DNA of 64,000 bases from Bifidobacterium sp. (GTDB lineage Bacteria; Actinomycetota; Actinomycetes; Actinomycetales; Bifidobacteriaceae): contig NZ_JALCLM010000001.1 in the NCBI RefSeq assembly GCF_022647885.1, positions 682,001 to 746,000 of the forward strand. The letters run 5' to 3'. The notes beneath the pieces were generated by a model. It was given only the letters and a program-made list of their open reading frames with translations. It was not told the DNA's origin and did not search any database. Shown piece by piece: positions 50,075 to 58,177 of this stretch (the stretch's first letter is position 1; each line of letters starts with the position of its first letter). A program made the translations under genes and the position numbers.

Positions 50075-50173
50075 TCGCTACGTCTGATTGGAGCTGAATA
50101 ATGACTCCATGGCGTGCTGTTTAGTGCTTCTGCGCAGTATGTATATTCGGGTAAAGAGCGAGAGAATGAAGAT

Positions 50174-50665
50174 ATGGTGATTGAACATGCGGCAGTAGGG
50201 GCAGTTCTTGGCCTTGGGCACGATGTGGTGGATGTGCCTGCCTTTGTTGAGCAACTCAACATGCCAGGTTCCACTTTCAAATCGTTGTTTTCAGTGCGAG
50301 AGCGTAGGCAGAGTGAGATACGAGCTCAGCTCAAAGGCGATGGTGAGAATGTGCACCTCGCAGCACGCTGGGCAGGTAAAGAAGCAGTGATCAAGGCATG
50401 GGAAGAAGCGCTGGGGAATAGACCATCTCCATATTCAGTGGAATCTATCCCGTGGGCTCAAATTGAAATACTTGATGATTCGCGTGGACGACCACATGTG
50501 GTGCTTGCCGTAGCTGTAGAACAGTGTTTGCGTGAATCTGTAGGACGCGCCAGTAGACGCGAAGCAGATACACAACATGATGAGATTACATGGCATCTCT
50601 CGCTCAGCCATGACGGGACTGTGGCGTCCGCAGTAGCCATATGTGCTTTACCACCTGTTGAATGA
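50174..50665 (+). CDS. acpS: Holo-ACP synthase (4'-phosphopantetheinyl transferase)
   Basis: Moves phosphopantetheine from CoA to the carrier domain of the fatty acid synthase. It has the AcpS metal-binding GLGHDVVDV near the N-terminus and WAGKEAVIKAW (~66); 163 residues, slightly long for the family. The ATG at 50174 is chosen over the in-frame GTG at 50114; ribosome sites are weak for both. Placement right after fas fits its substrate, though a terminator and a repeat element separate the two. Confidence 0.92.
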   Translation: MVIEHAAVGAVLGLGHDVVDVPAFVEQLNMPGSTFKSLFSVRERRQSEIRAQLKGDGENVHLAARWAGKEAVIKAWEEALGNRPSPYSVESIPWAQIEILDDSRGRPHVVLAVAVEQCLRESVGRASRREADTQHDEITWHLSLSHDGTVASAVAICALPPVE

Positions 50666-50696
50666 GAGCAGCTGTCATCTCATATAGACACCAGCA

Positions 50697-51614
50697 TTAC
50701 GGCAGTTGCGACAATTCTTCCTCAGTGAGTAGCAATTGTGTGGCTGCGAACGAGTCTTGAATTTCATGTGGATTACGGGCACTGGGAATGGTGATAAGTG
50801 TCTCGCAGCGAGATAATTCCCAAGCGAGTACTACTCGTTGATAGGAGATGCCGCGTCGTTGGGCTACTTTTTTGAAAGCATCATAAGCGCCTGCATCAAC
50901 AGGATCAAGAAATCCTCCCAGCGGTGACCAGCACACAAAAGCTAGGTTTAAGGCCTTGCAATGGTCCATGGTGTGCAGCGGATCTGGGTATGAGGGTGAG
51001 AACTGATTCTGCACGGCTACCAAAGCTTTGCCAAGAATGTGATGTGCAACGTCGATATTGTGGTTATCAACCCTAGAGATTCCAATAGTGCGAGCAACCC
51101 CCTCATCAACTAGCTGACGGAAAGCTCCCATCTGATCTTCGTAAGGCACATTGGGGTCATCGCAATGTGAGTACAGCAGTCCCAAGCTTTCAACCCCTAA
51201 TCGCTGTGCTGATTCTTTTGCTTGAGCAATAATGGTCTCTGGCCGTGCGTCAGCCTGCCATCCATATGTTCCATATTGATCTACGGTGCGAGACCATCCG
51301 ATTTTGCTTGCTATCAGCACATCTTGTTGTGGGCCATCCCAAGTTGTTACTGCCTCATGGACCAAGCGTTCTCCATAGTCAGATTGTTCCAATCTTGAGG
51401 CGTTGTTGTGAGATTGAGGCGAGTATCGCGGTAGGTAGTATGACCATGCCGTGTCAAGGTAACGCACCCCAGCGTCGAGTGCACTATGGATGGTAGCAAC
51501 AGCTGTGGAATACGCTGGGCGACCTTCAATAGACAGAGCCATACATCCGAGGCCTAAGCGCGGGATAGTATAACCGGCAAAATCTATGGCGCTGATTGTT
51601 GTGGTTGATGTCAT
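50697..51614 (-). CDS. Aldo/keto reductase
   Basis: NADPH-dependent oxidoreductase of 305 residues with a TIM-barrel AKR fold. The catalytic set is visible as Asp and Tyr in YLDTAWSYY, Lys in ASKIGWSR and His in YSHCDDP. NADP-binding residues follow in the C-terminal SARNPHEI segment. It is closest to the D-threo-aldose/fucose dehydrogenase or pyridoxal-reductase-like subgroup, but the substrate is not clear. ATG 51614 is chosen; a longer frame runs to 51674 into the preceding gene. It lies 37 bases downstream of the PhzA/B-like gene and is probably co-transcribed. Confidence 0.85.
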   Translation of the reverse strand: MTSTTTISAIDFAGYTIPRLGLGCMALSIEGRPAYSTAVATIHSALDAGVRYLDTAWSYYLPRYSPQSHNNASRLEQSDYGERLVHEAVTTWDGPQQDVLIASKIGWSRTVDQYGTYGWQADARPETIIAQAKESAQRLGVESLGLLYSHCDDPNVPYEDQMGAFRQLVDEGVARTIGISRVDNHNIDVAHHILGKALVAVQNQFSPSYPDPLHTMDHCKALNLAFVCWSPLGGFLDPVDAGAYDAFKKVAQRRGISYQRVVLAWELSRCETLITIPSARNPHEIQDSFAATQLLLTEEELSQLP

Positions 51615-51651
51615 CGCTGCTGTTCTTCTTTCGAGTGGCGTGTAAGCGGAA

Positions 51652-52176
51652 TTAATGAGTTTCTGGAAAGTCACCCAGATCTATGGTTGGTGTTTGCATA
51701 CCTAGGGCTTTCATCTCAGTAATCGGATTCATGAATTCACGCTCGCGCAGAATCTGACCGTTACGCATTTCGAAGGAATAAATGAAATGATTCCGGTAAT
51801 GCACGGGTGGATGGCTGGGGAGTATGAGGGTACCTTCGCCGTCGCACTCAGCCCACAGCTGGTTAATATCGTCAGTTTGCCATATACGGATGTTGTGCCA
51901 TTGCCAGTCAGGGAAGTGCTCTGCAGACCAGATATCGTATTGTGCGATACTGTCACGGCCCTGCGCAAAGACTGGGGAGCCGCTGTCAGAAGTCCACAAG
52001 CCTGAAATACCATCTTCGCAAAAGAGCTTATGTCGTTGTAGTAGCGCTTCGCCATGACCTGAGTGAAGATAACGCTCAATAACCGTGTAGTTCTGAGCGC
52101 GCTGATGCTCAACGGTTTTGCGCTGTGGAGCGCTGCCCTCGGGGATATCGATACCAGATTCGTGTGCTGCTGTCAT
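51652..52176 (-). CDS. PhzA/PhzB-like protein (NTF2 fold)
   Basis: 174 residues with strong resemblance to phenazine-biosynthesis PhzA/PhzB proteins: FCEDGISGLWTSD, FPDWQWHNI, WAECDGEG, NHFIYSFEM and REFMNP in order. In pseudomonads these small cone-fold enzymes help condense the phenazine precursor. No other phz genes are seen, so here it is more likely a relative of unknown function or an SnoaL-type isomerase or detoxifying protein. It heads a two-gene minus-strand operon with the aldo/keto reductase. Confidence 0.8.
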   Translation of the reverse strand: MTAAHESGIDIPEGSAPQRKTVEHQRAQNYTVIERYLHSGHGEALLQRHKLFCEDGISGLWTSDSGSPVFAQGRDSIAQYDIWSAEHFPDWQWHNIRIWQTDDINQLWAECDGEGTLILPSHPPVHYRNHFIYSFEMRNGQILREREFMNPITEMKALGMQTPTIDLGDFPETH

Positions 52177-52281
52177 GCTTACATCATGCCAAGTAGCAAG
52201 ACATTGCTATCTCAGTGTTGATGTCATTGAGAATCTGAACATACAAGAATGTCGATGGTTGAGGCGAATATCATAATCGTA

Positions 52282-52372
52282 ATCGAACGGGAGCCTGAAA
52301 AGGCTGAGAGGAAGTCCTAGACTTCGACCGAGAACTTGATGCGGGTAATGCCGCCGTAAGGAAATGGTTATC
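52282..52372 (+). promoter_or_regulatory. TPP riboswitch (THI element)
   Basis: A well conserved TPP aptamer: GCCTGAAAAGGCTGAGAGG, then CCGAGAACTTGATGCGGGTAA and TGCCGCCGTAAGGAA. The pyrimidine-sensor CTGAGA and the pyrophosphate-sensor GCGGGTAATGCCGC helix are both present. It lies 270 bases before thiS and should repress thiSFG when thiamine pyrophosphate is abundant. Confidence 0.93.
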
Positions 52373-52642
52373 TAACGTCAAATGACGTTGACTCTTTATT
52401 CCCGTCACCCGTTGTAGGTGATAAGAAGTACCCACCCTGATGAAGAAGCATGGGCAAGGTATTGTCATTCCCCTCAATGGTGTGGCGGTATTGCTGTATG
52501 GGATTCCGTTCCCGATAACTCAATGTTGCGTATGCAGTAGTGCACCAACGAATGATGGTGTCGCGAGATTCGTCCCATGGATGTTGGGGGGGTACTCGTG
52601 CGTACTGGATGCGCAACTTGTGGCAACAAGGGGGATTGTGCA
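52373..52642 (+). other. Leader between riboswitch and thiS
   Basis: It holds the riboswitch expression platform. A TCACC/GGTGA hairpin lies near 52405-52421. AGTACCCACC (about 52428) could pair with GGGGGGTACT (about 52588), close to the thiS ribosome site. A 68-codon ORF (52440-52646) ends on the thiS start as GTGA. Its sequence is not recognised and it may be a leader ORF or chance. Confidence 0.4.
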
Positions 52643-52838
52643 GTGATTATTAATGGGGAGCAATACGCGCGAAGCGTTGCGCTTAGTGTGTCTGACTTGC
52701 TCAAAGAGCGAGGCTTACAGGCTCAACGAGTGGCAGGTTGAAGTCAACGGTGGCATCATACCGTTGCGCAAGCACGCTGAAACGATGCTGAGTGATGACG
52801 ATACCGTCGAAATCGTAACTTTCGTTCAGGGAGGCTGA
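52643..52838 (+). pseudogene. thiS: thiS, sulfur carrier protein, interrupted by a one-base frameshift
   Basis: ThiS carries the sulfur used for the thiazole of thiamine on its C-terminal Gly-Gly. The frame from GTG 52643 encodes the N-terminal half (MIINGEQYARSVALSVSDLL up to QRVAG) and stops at TGA 52739-52741. The +1 frame continues with EVNGGIIPLRKH and ends VEIVTFVQGG. Removing one G from the GG at 52736-52737 restores a normal ~64-residue protein reading RVAVEVNGG. GGGGG lies 8 bases before the GTG. Either a sequencing error, a recent mutation or a recoded gene; the intact thiF and thiG downstream favour the first or a recent event. Confidence 0.8.
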
Positions 52839-52841
52839 GTG

Positions 52842-53564
52842 ATGATTTCTCAAGAACAATCTATATCAGCTAGCACCGAACAGATCGAGGCTCGTCGCGC
52901 AGCATTTAATCGCTGTGGTGATCCAAAAAGTTTGGTGAGTAAACAAGAGCTTCAGAACGCTCTATTTGAGCGTCACACTCAACAGGTACAACGTCAGCTA
53001 GATGCCGCCCATGTTGCTATTGCTGGTCTGGGAGGCTTAGGCTCGACCATAGCTGTAGCGTTAACACGCATAGGAGTCGGTCATTTACACCTGGTGGACT
53101 TTGATCGTGTAGATATGTCGAATCTCAATCGGCAACAGTACTTCCTCAAAGATCTTGGGCAGCTGAAAACTGAGGCACTGAGATCGAACCTTGCTCAAAT
53201 TAACCCCTATGTTGAGGTTCGTATTGATTCTGTAGCAGTCAATGAGCAGAATGTAGCTTCATTATTTGCGGACGATGAGATTATCGCGGAAGCTTTTGAT
53301 GTGCCCGAGAACAAAAGTATTTTAGTGAATGCGGTTCTCGAATATCTGCCTCATGCTCAACTGCTGACTGCCTCTGGAATGGCGGGGTTTGGAAGTTCAA
53401 ACACCATCGAAACTAAACGTATCTCGGAGCATTTCTATTTCTGTGGCGACGGCGTGACTGCCCCTGTGCCAGGAGAGGGGCTTATGGCTCCTCGAGTTGG
53501 CGTTGTTGCATGTCACGAGGCCAATATGATTACCCGACTTATCCTTGGTCAAAATGTTGCCTGA
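52842..53564 (+). CDS. thiF: ThiS adenylyltransferase ThiF
   Basis: An E1-like enzyme that adenylates the C-terminus of ThiS; 240 residues. The nucleotide-binding Rossmann motif GLGGLGST (~62) and DFDRVDMSNLNRQQY are intact. It is the short ThiF type without the two CxxC zinc pairs of E. coli ThiF. GGGAGG precedes ATG 52842; GTG 52839 is the alternative. It lies 3 bases after the thiS stop, so it should be co-translated with it. Confidence 0.9.
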   Translation: MISQEQSISASTEQIEARRAAFNRCGDPKSLVSKQELQNALFERHTQQVQRQLDAAHVAIAGLGGLGSTIAVALTRIGVGHLHLVDFDRVDMSNLNRQQYFLKDLGQLKTEALRSNLAQINPYVEVRIDSVAVNEQNVASLFADDEIIAEAFDVPENKSILVNAVLEYLPHAQLLTASGMAGFGSSNTIETKRISEHFYFCGDGVTAPVPGEGLMAPRVGVVACHEANMITRLILGQNVA

Positions 53565-53629
53565 ATGATGCAGTGATCGGTATTTGAATTCTTAAGTGCA
53601 ATTGAATTTGTCAATACAAAGAAAGTACG

Positions 53630-54583
53630 ATGATGAGTGGTAGTAACCCGATAGACCCGATAGATATTGCACAACAGTCTGGTGGATCTTCGCCTGCTGA
53701 GAATGTGCAGACGCTGAGTGCTCAAGAGCTCGATGAATTAATCGGCACAGCGCACAATGTTGCTCTGTTACCAGTTCCTGGTGAACATGCCTTTGACAAC
53801 TTAGCGACAGGAGGAAGCGATCCGCTAGTTCTTGGTGGGCACCAATTCACTAGTCGATTCATCCTTGGCTCTGGTCGATATGATGTATCGCTCATAAAAG
53901 CGGCCATTGAAAATGCAGGAACACAGATTGTCACCATGGCGTTGCGTAGGTGCAGAACGCCTGAGAATAATCTTCTCGATTTCATTCCTGATGGAGTTAC
54001 TATGCTTCCCAACACTTCAGGGGCACGTAATGCGCAAGAGGCTGTGCGTATTGCCAGACTTGCTCGAGAAGTCTGCGGCACTGATTTTATCAAAGTCGAG
54101 ATCGAGCATGAGACGAAATATTTGTTGCCAGATAATACGGAGACAATCAAGGCTACGGAACAATTGGCGAATGAAGGTTTCGTTGTTATGCCATATATGA
54201 TGCCTGATCCTCTGGCTGCCAAACAGCTTGAGAATGCTGGTGCAGCTTGCGTGATGCCTTTGGGCTCATTAATCGGCTCAAATAAGGGCTTGGGGACACG
54301 TGATCTAATAGAAGTCATTATTGACAATGCTAAGGTTCCGGTAATTATTGACGCAGGGATAGGACGTCCTAGCCAAGCTGCAGAGGCTATGGAAATGGGA
54401 GCGGACGCCATAATGGCCTACACGGCGATTGCTAGTGCTCAGAACATTCCAGTAATGGCTCGTGCATTTAAACATGCCGTGCAAGCAGGTAGAGAAGCAT
54501 ATCTCGCTGGTTTAGGCATCGTCACTCATGGGCGTGCAGTTCCTTCGAGCCCGACAGAGGAATCTGATTATCTGGGTTCATAG
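53630..54583 (+). CDS. thiG: Thiazole synthase ThiG
   Basis: Assembles the thiazole phosphate from deoxyxylulose-5-phosphate, thiocarboxylated ThiS and a glycine-derived imine. The TIM-barrel core has the Schiff-base lysine in FIKVEIE (~K155), phosphate-binding [12 protein letters not shown] and [20 protein letters not shown]. The 317 residues include an unusual N-terminal extension of ~65 residues with an NPIDPIDIA repeat. AAAG lies before the ATG pair. It closes the riboswitch-controlled thiSFG unit. Confidence 0.93.
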   Translation: MMSGSNPIDPIDIAQQSGGSSPAENVQTLSAQELDELIGTAHNVALLPVPGEHAFDNLATGGSDPLVLGGHQFTSRFILGSGRYDVSLIKAAIENAGTQIVTMALRRCRTPENNLLDFIPDGVTMLPNTSGARNAQEAVRIARLAREVCGTDFIKVEIEHETKYLLPDNTETIKATEQLANEGFVVMPYMMPDPLAAKQLENAGAACVMPLGSLIGSNKGLGTRDLIEVIIDNAKVPVIIDAGIGRPSQAAEAMEMGADAIMAYTAIASAQNIPVMARAFKHAVQAGREAYLAGLGIVTHGRAVPSSPTEESDYLGS

Positions 54584-54598
54584 TGAACTCATTACGTT

Positions 54599-54669
54599 GA
54601 TAACTGCGATAATAGTGGAGTTTTTTTCTGAATATTGCTCGAGATATCTCTACTATTATCGCAGTTATC
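54599..54669. terminator. 71-bp palindrome between thiG and the LysR gene
   Basis: GATAACTGCGATAATAGT (54599-54616) pairs with 54652-54669 and the stem extends inward by four more pairs, one of them G-T. A T-run lies in the loop. It sits between convergent genes and is likely bidirectional. It matches the palindrome at 13473 in its outer 9 bases and total length. Confidence 0.8.
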
Positions 54670-54691
54670 GTCTAACTCTGTGCATAAAAGA

Positions 54692-55693
54692 TCAATCTTG
54701 AACTAAGGCATTACTGCTGGCACGGATGATTGCCTCTGCCACCGTGTCAAGAGCAGGAGATGAGAGTTTCCACTGTTGCCAGAATAGAGGGAGTAATAAG
54801 GGCTCTTGTGGTGACAGCTGGACCAAAGTGTTTTTCGGATATGTGGCGTAGCTTGTGGAGGGGATGAGACCCCATCCGAAGCCTAATGAGACGGCATCGT
54901 TATAGCCTATCGATGTCGGGACGAAATGCATGGGCGGATGTACTTTGGCTCGAGTGATTCTGCGAATAAAGTGATATTGCAACTGGTCATCGCGGTCGTA
55001 TTGCACCAATGGAGCATTTTCCAGTGATTCCTTGCTGAGTCCATTTGGGAACCATCGGGCTGCAAATTCTGGTGTGGCGGCAGCGAAATAGGCCATGGAC
55101 CCGAGTTTGGTCATGGTGCAACCTTGGACGGGTGTTTCCTCGGCCGTGATAGCAGCCATAGCTTCGCCTGAGCGCAGCATTCGTGTAGAGATATGTTCAT
55201 CTTGACGTTTGATATCCAGCGCTATAGATTGCTTTGCTATCGGTGCCAGAGCAGGTAATACCCACCCCTCTAATGAGTCAGCATTAACAACGATACGAAT
55301 GTTTACTGTGCTGTTGCGTTGCTCGCTGTCAATACGTTGGGCGGCCTCTTCTTGTGCCAAAGTGATTTGTCTGGCTAGACGAAGTAGAAATTGCCCCATG
55401 GCTGTTGCTTGCACAGGTTTGCTGCGTTGTATAACGATGTGGCCGACCTGCGATTCCAACGATTTGATACGCTGACTGATTGCTGATTGTGAAATGTGCA
55501 GTGTGTCAGCTGCAGCGTCAAAACTGCCCTCCTCTACGATACTTTGCAAAGCGAGTAATTGATCGAGTGGTATAGCTCTGATGTTTGCCGATAAGTCATG
55601 CGTCTGTAGCTGCGAAGCGGTATCGCTAACGTCGGTTAGCTTCTGCGAAGCGGCTGACCTGTCAATTCGAGGCGTTCCAGGATATTCTCTCAT
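54692..55693 (-). CDS. lysG: LysR-type regulator, LysG/ArgP-like
   Basis: A 333-residue LysR regulator. The HTH SFDAAADTLHISQSAISQR lies at residues ~60-80, after an N-terminal extension of ~40 residues; no in-frame ATG, GTG or TTG stands closer to the HTH. The rest is the effector-binding domain. The divergent neighbour is a LysE-type exporter, the same pair as corynebacterial lysG-lysE, where the regulator activates export when lysine, arginine or histidine accumulates. The 70-base AT-rich gap is the likely operator region. Confidence 0.88.
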   Translation of the reverse strand: MREYPGTPRIDRSAASQKLTDVSDTASQLQTHDLSANIRAIPLDQLLALQSIVEEGSFDAAADTLHISQSAISQRIKSLESQVGHIVIQRSKPVQATAMGQFLLRLARQITLAQEEAAQRIDSEQRNSTVNIRIVVNADSLEGWVLPALAPIAKQSIALDIKRQDEHISTRMLRSGEAMAAITAEETPVQGCTMTKLGSMAYFAAATPEFAARWFPNGLSKESLENAPLVQYDRDDQLQYHFIRRITRAKVHPPMHFVPTSIGYNDAVSLGFGWGLIPSTSYATYPKNTLVQLSPQEPLLLPLFWQQWKLSSPALDTVAEAIIRASSNALVQD

Positions 55694-55763
55694 ATAAGAA
55701 ATTCTAATATATTATAAATATAATTACTTGGACTTACTTCATTAGTACAGCTAATCTCCAAGT

Positions 55764-56480
55764 ATGAACTCGATTTTCCTTCCCATACTGCTCTCTGGTT
55801 TTCTCAGCCAGGCAGGTCTCATCGTGGCTGTAGGCGCGCAGAATACTTTCATCATTCGTCAGGGCATTGCTCGATCACATGTGCCACAGATTTTGGCAAT
55901 TTGTATCGCTGCTGACCTGCTGATGATTACTCTGGGAACTCAAGGTATGGGACAGGTGGTGCAAAGTCATCCTTTAGTCATCAAAGGATTGACGTGGGCT
56001 GGGGCAGTAGTGCTCTTGTTATATGGCATATTCGGTTTTAGAAGAGCCTGGATCCAATTTCGAGCTATGAGAATGCAACGCCATATATCGGAAGAATGGC
56101 CAAACCAACGCTCCGACAATAGCAACAGTGCCAATCTTGGCACTACATCATCTGAAATAGCACCTCCGGCGATGGTTAAACCAGCCCAGACTTCGTTGAA
56201 AAAAAGCATATTGTCGTGTCTTGGATTCACATTCCTTAATCCAAGCGTGTACCTTGATTCGATTGTGTTGCTTGGTAGTATTGCTGCAACTTACGGGACT
56301 GATATGAGGTGGTCTTTCGCTACGGGGGCGATGCTGTGCAGTGTGGTGTGGTTCTTGTTGCTGGGTTTTGTCTCCAGTAAGATGGCGCGACTGTTCAATA
56401 ATCGGATTGCTTGGATTGCGCTTGACACCACTATAGGCATTGTGATGGTATTGCTTGCAGCACACTTAGTTCTCCAATAA
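55764..56480 (+). CDS. lysE: LysE/ArgO family amino acid exporter
   Basis: An inner-membrane exporter for basic amino acids, 238 residues, about six hydrophobic segments. The family N-terminus (GFLSQAGLIVAVGAQNTFIIRQG) and the GFTFLNPSVYLD motif of helix 4 are present. A hydrophilic loop of ~50 residues sits between helices 3 and 4. Divergent from its probable regulator. It could relieve lysine or arginine excess arising from peptide uptake. Confidence 0.92.
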   Translation: MNSIFLPILLSGFLSQAGLIVAVGAQNTFIIRQGIARSHVPQILAICIAADLLMITLGTQGMGQVVQSHPLVIKGLTWAGAVVLLLYGIFGFRRAWIQFRAMRMQRHISEEWPNQRSDNSNSANLGTTSSEIAPPAMVKPAQTSLKKSILSCLGFTFLNPSVYLDSIVLLGSIAATYGTDMRWSFATGAMLCSVVWFLLLGFVSSKMARLFNNRIAWIALDTTIGIVMVLLAAHLVLQ

Positions 56481-56630
56481 ATCCATGCATAGCGGATGAG
56501 CACGTTTGAGTGATACCGCTTATGTGTCAGAGTTATTGCGCAAGGGGTGATGTGCGGAGTAACTGCGCGGAGTGTATGACTGCTGTATACAGAAAACGGC
56601 ACGGAGTCTGCGCTTGGTCGCTGCGTTGTG

Positions 56631-56636
56631 TATAAT
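56631..56636 (+). promoter_or_regulatory. -10 box of the tRNA-Gly promoter
   Basis: A perfect TATAAT 29 bases before the tRNA. No clear -35. Between it and the tRNA is a short perfect hairpin, GTTGTTT/AAACAAC (56644-56659). The rest of the 56481-56665 gap shows no gene. Confidence 0.5.
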
Positions 56637-56665
56637 GACTCAGGTTGTTTAGAAACAACACGCTT

Positions 56666-56736
56666 GCGGGCGTAGCTCAATGGTAGAGCCTCAGTCTTCC
56701 AAACTGATTACGCGGGTTCGATTCCCGTCGCCCGCT
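56666..56736 (+). tRNA. tRNA-Gly (anticodon TCC), prophage attachment site
   Basis: Acceptor GCGGGCG with CGCCCGC, anticodon loop CTTCCAA between TCAGT and ACTGA, and a T-loop GTTCGATTC. The discriminator is T and CCA follows at 56737-56739. A tyrosine integrase gene starts 176 bases further on, so the 3' half of this tRNA is the probable attachment core. Confidence 0.96.
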
Positions 56737-56862
56737 CCACTGACGGAGTTCAGAAACGGCGGAATTTCAACGATGAACCGCTATAATCCATATAGAACAA
56801 TCAGGGTGACTAAACGCCAAAAACGCGCCTTTTGCGTCACATTGCGCCACATTCGGCTCCCA

Positions 56863-56886
56863 TAGTCCCCACTATAGTCCCCACTA
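56863..56886 (+). repeat. Two abutting 12-bp direct repeats before the integrase gene
   Basis: TAGTCCCCACTA occurs twice in tandem (56863-56874 and 56875-56886), between the tRNA and the integrase start. The position suits arm-type integrase or excisionase binding sites. Confidence 0.6.
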
Positions 56887-56911
56887 AAATGGTAGGGCAC
56901 GGAGGCAGATC

Positions 56912-58147
56912 ATGGTCAGGAAAAAAGACCGAAGACGAACTAAAGGATCAGGAAGCGTCACCACCGACACACGCGGATACACCATTTACCAACTCGAACT
57001 ACCACCAGACCCAGCAACAGGAAAACGACGACATAAACGCTTCACCAGTAAAACAGCCGCCGTGGCGAAGGCAAAATATGAGAAGGAACGAGACCGGCTC
57101 ATAGCCACAGGTGTGTTGCCCTCCGTGAAAACACCGAAACTGGCGGATTGGCTGGATCGGTGGCTCGAGGAATTCAAACGCCCCAACGTCAAGCCTAGAG
57201 TTTGGGAGTCGTACCGTTCGGACTGCCGGAACATCATGAACAGTATTGGGGCCGTCCGCATTGGTGATCTCACTGCGGCGCATGTGCGCAAACTGGAGAA
57301 GGACATCACCTCGACCCGCAGCAGCAAGACCGCGCTCAATGCGTATCGTCGTCTGAGCAACGCTCTTGATGACGCCATTGGTGAGGGACTCTTGGAATCG
57401 AATGTGTGCGACCATTGCGACCCGCCCAGGGTCGAGGCGAACCCGACTGTGATACTTGATGCCGGGCAGCCGGTGAAGCTCATACAGGCCGCTTCAAGTG
57501 GTTCTGGTGAGGTGAAACGCAGGCGCGGGCAGAACAAGTGGCCGGACAGTGCCGAGGATGACGCGATGTGGGGCCTCATGTGGCGGCTCGCTTTCGAGAC
57601 CGGCATGAGACAGGGGGAGCGGTTCGCCCTGACCTCGGCCGACCTGGTGCAGGTCGATGGCACGCCAGCGATCCACGTGTGCCACGAGCTGCAGCGCTAT
57701 GCGAAGGGCGCGGTCATACCCTCATGGCTCAAGGCGGAACCGGTCGCCGGGGGAATATGGATGGTGCCGCCGAAATCGAAGAAGGGCGAGCGCATCGTGC
57801 CCGTCAGCAAAGCCCTCTGGGATGACCTCTCCGCGTGGGCTTCCGACCGTGACCTTAAGAAGGGCGATCTGATCTTCACGCGCAAGGGACAACCATTAAC
57901 CAACACGGTCGAACGACGCCGCTGGTACCGGGCGTTGGAATCAGCGGGATTGCCGCAGGTGACGATACGCAGCGCACGGCATTATTTCGCCACACAGCTC
58001 GCCATAGCCGGAGCGTCCGAGGATGCGCGCAAAAGCATCATGGGCCATGTTGACATAGCGACCACCGCCAACTACACCCATTGGAACACCAAGGCGCTGG
58101 CCGACATCACCGGTAAAACCGCGCTGACCGTCGAGCCCACTAAATAA
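56912..58147 (+). CDS. int: Tyrosine recombinase (phage integrase)
   Basis: Site-specific recombinase for integration at tRNA-Gly, 411 residues. It has an AP2-like arm-binding N-terminus, a SAM-like core-binding domain (~70-170) and a C-terminal catalytic domain with Arg in TGMRQGER (~232), Arg in RSARHYFATQ, GHVDIATT and the nucleophile Tyr388 in ANYTHW. The first His of the usual HxxR box is Arg here. GGAGG precedes the ATG. It ends at a shared terminator. Confidence 0.95.
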   Translation: MVRKKDRRRTKGSGSVTTDTRGYTIYQLELPPDPATGKRRHKRFTSKTAAVAKAKYEKERDRLIATGVLPSVKTPKLADWLDRWLEEFKRPNVKPRVWESYRSDCRNIMNSIGAVRIGDLTAAHVRKLEKDITSTRSSKTALNAYRRLSNALDDAIGEGLLESNVCDHCDPPRVEANPTVILDAGQPVKLIQAASSGSGEVKRRRGQNKWPDSAEDDAMWGLMWRLAFETGMRQGERFALTSADLVQVDGTPAIHVCHELQRYAKGAVIPSWLKAEPVAGGIWMVPPKSKKGERIVPVSKALWDDLSAWASDRDLKKGDLIFTRKGQPLTNTVERRRWYRALESAGLPQVTIRSARHYFATQLAIAGASEDARKSIMGHVDIATTANYTHWNTKALADITGKTALTVEPTK

Positions 58148-58151
58148 AGAA

Positions 58152-58171
58152 AGCCCCGCGGAATCGGGGCT
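58152..58171. terminator. Bidirectional terminator after int
   Basis: AGCCCCG/CGGGGCT stem (58152-58158, 58165-58171) between the convergent integrase and a small minus-strand gene, with A residues on one side and T on the other. Confidence 0.75.
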
Positions 58172-58177
58172 GGGTGT

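Noticed and set aside
51652-52176. A phenazine biosynthesis cluster
   Set aside because: Only the PhzA/B-like gene is present; none of the core phenazine enzymes lie nearby.
52731-52745. Programmed +1 frameshift as the main explanation for thiS
   Set aside because: There is no convincing stimulatory element or known slippery context. Error or mutation is simpler, so recoding is kept only as an alternative.
54692-55693. A shorter start for the LysR regulator
   Set aside because: No ATG, GTG or TTG in frame was found between 55693 and the helix-turn-helix, so the long N-terminus was kept.
56680-56865. An ORF starting in the tRNA-Gly
   Set aside because: It overlaps the tRNA and has no ribosome site.
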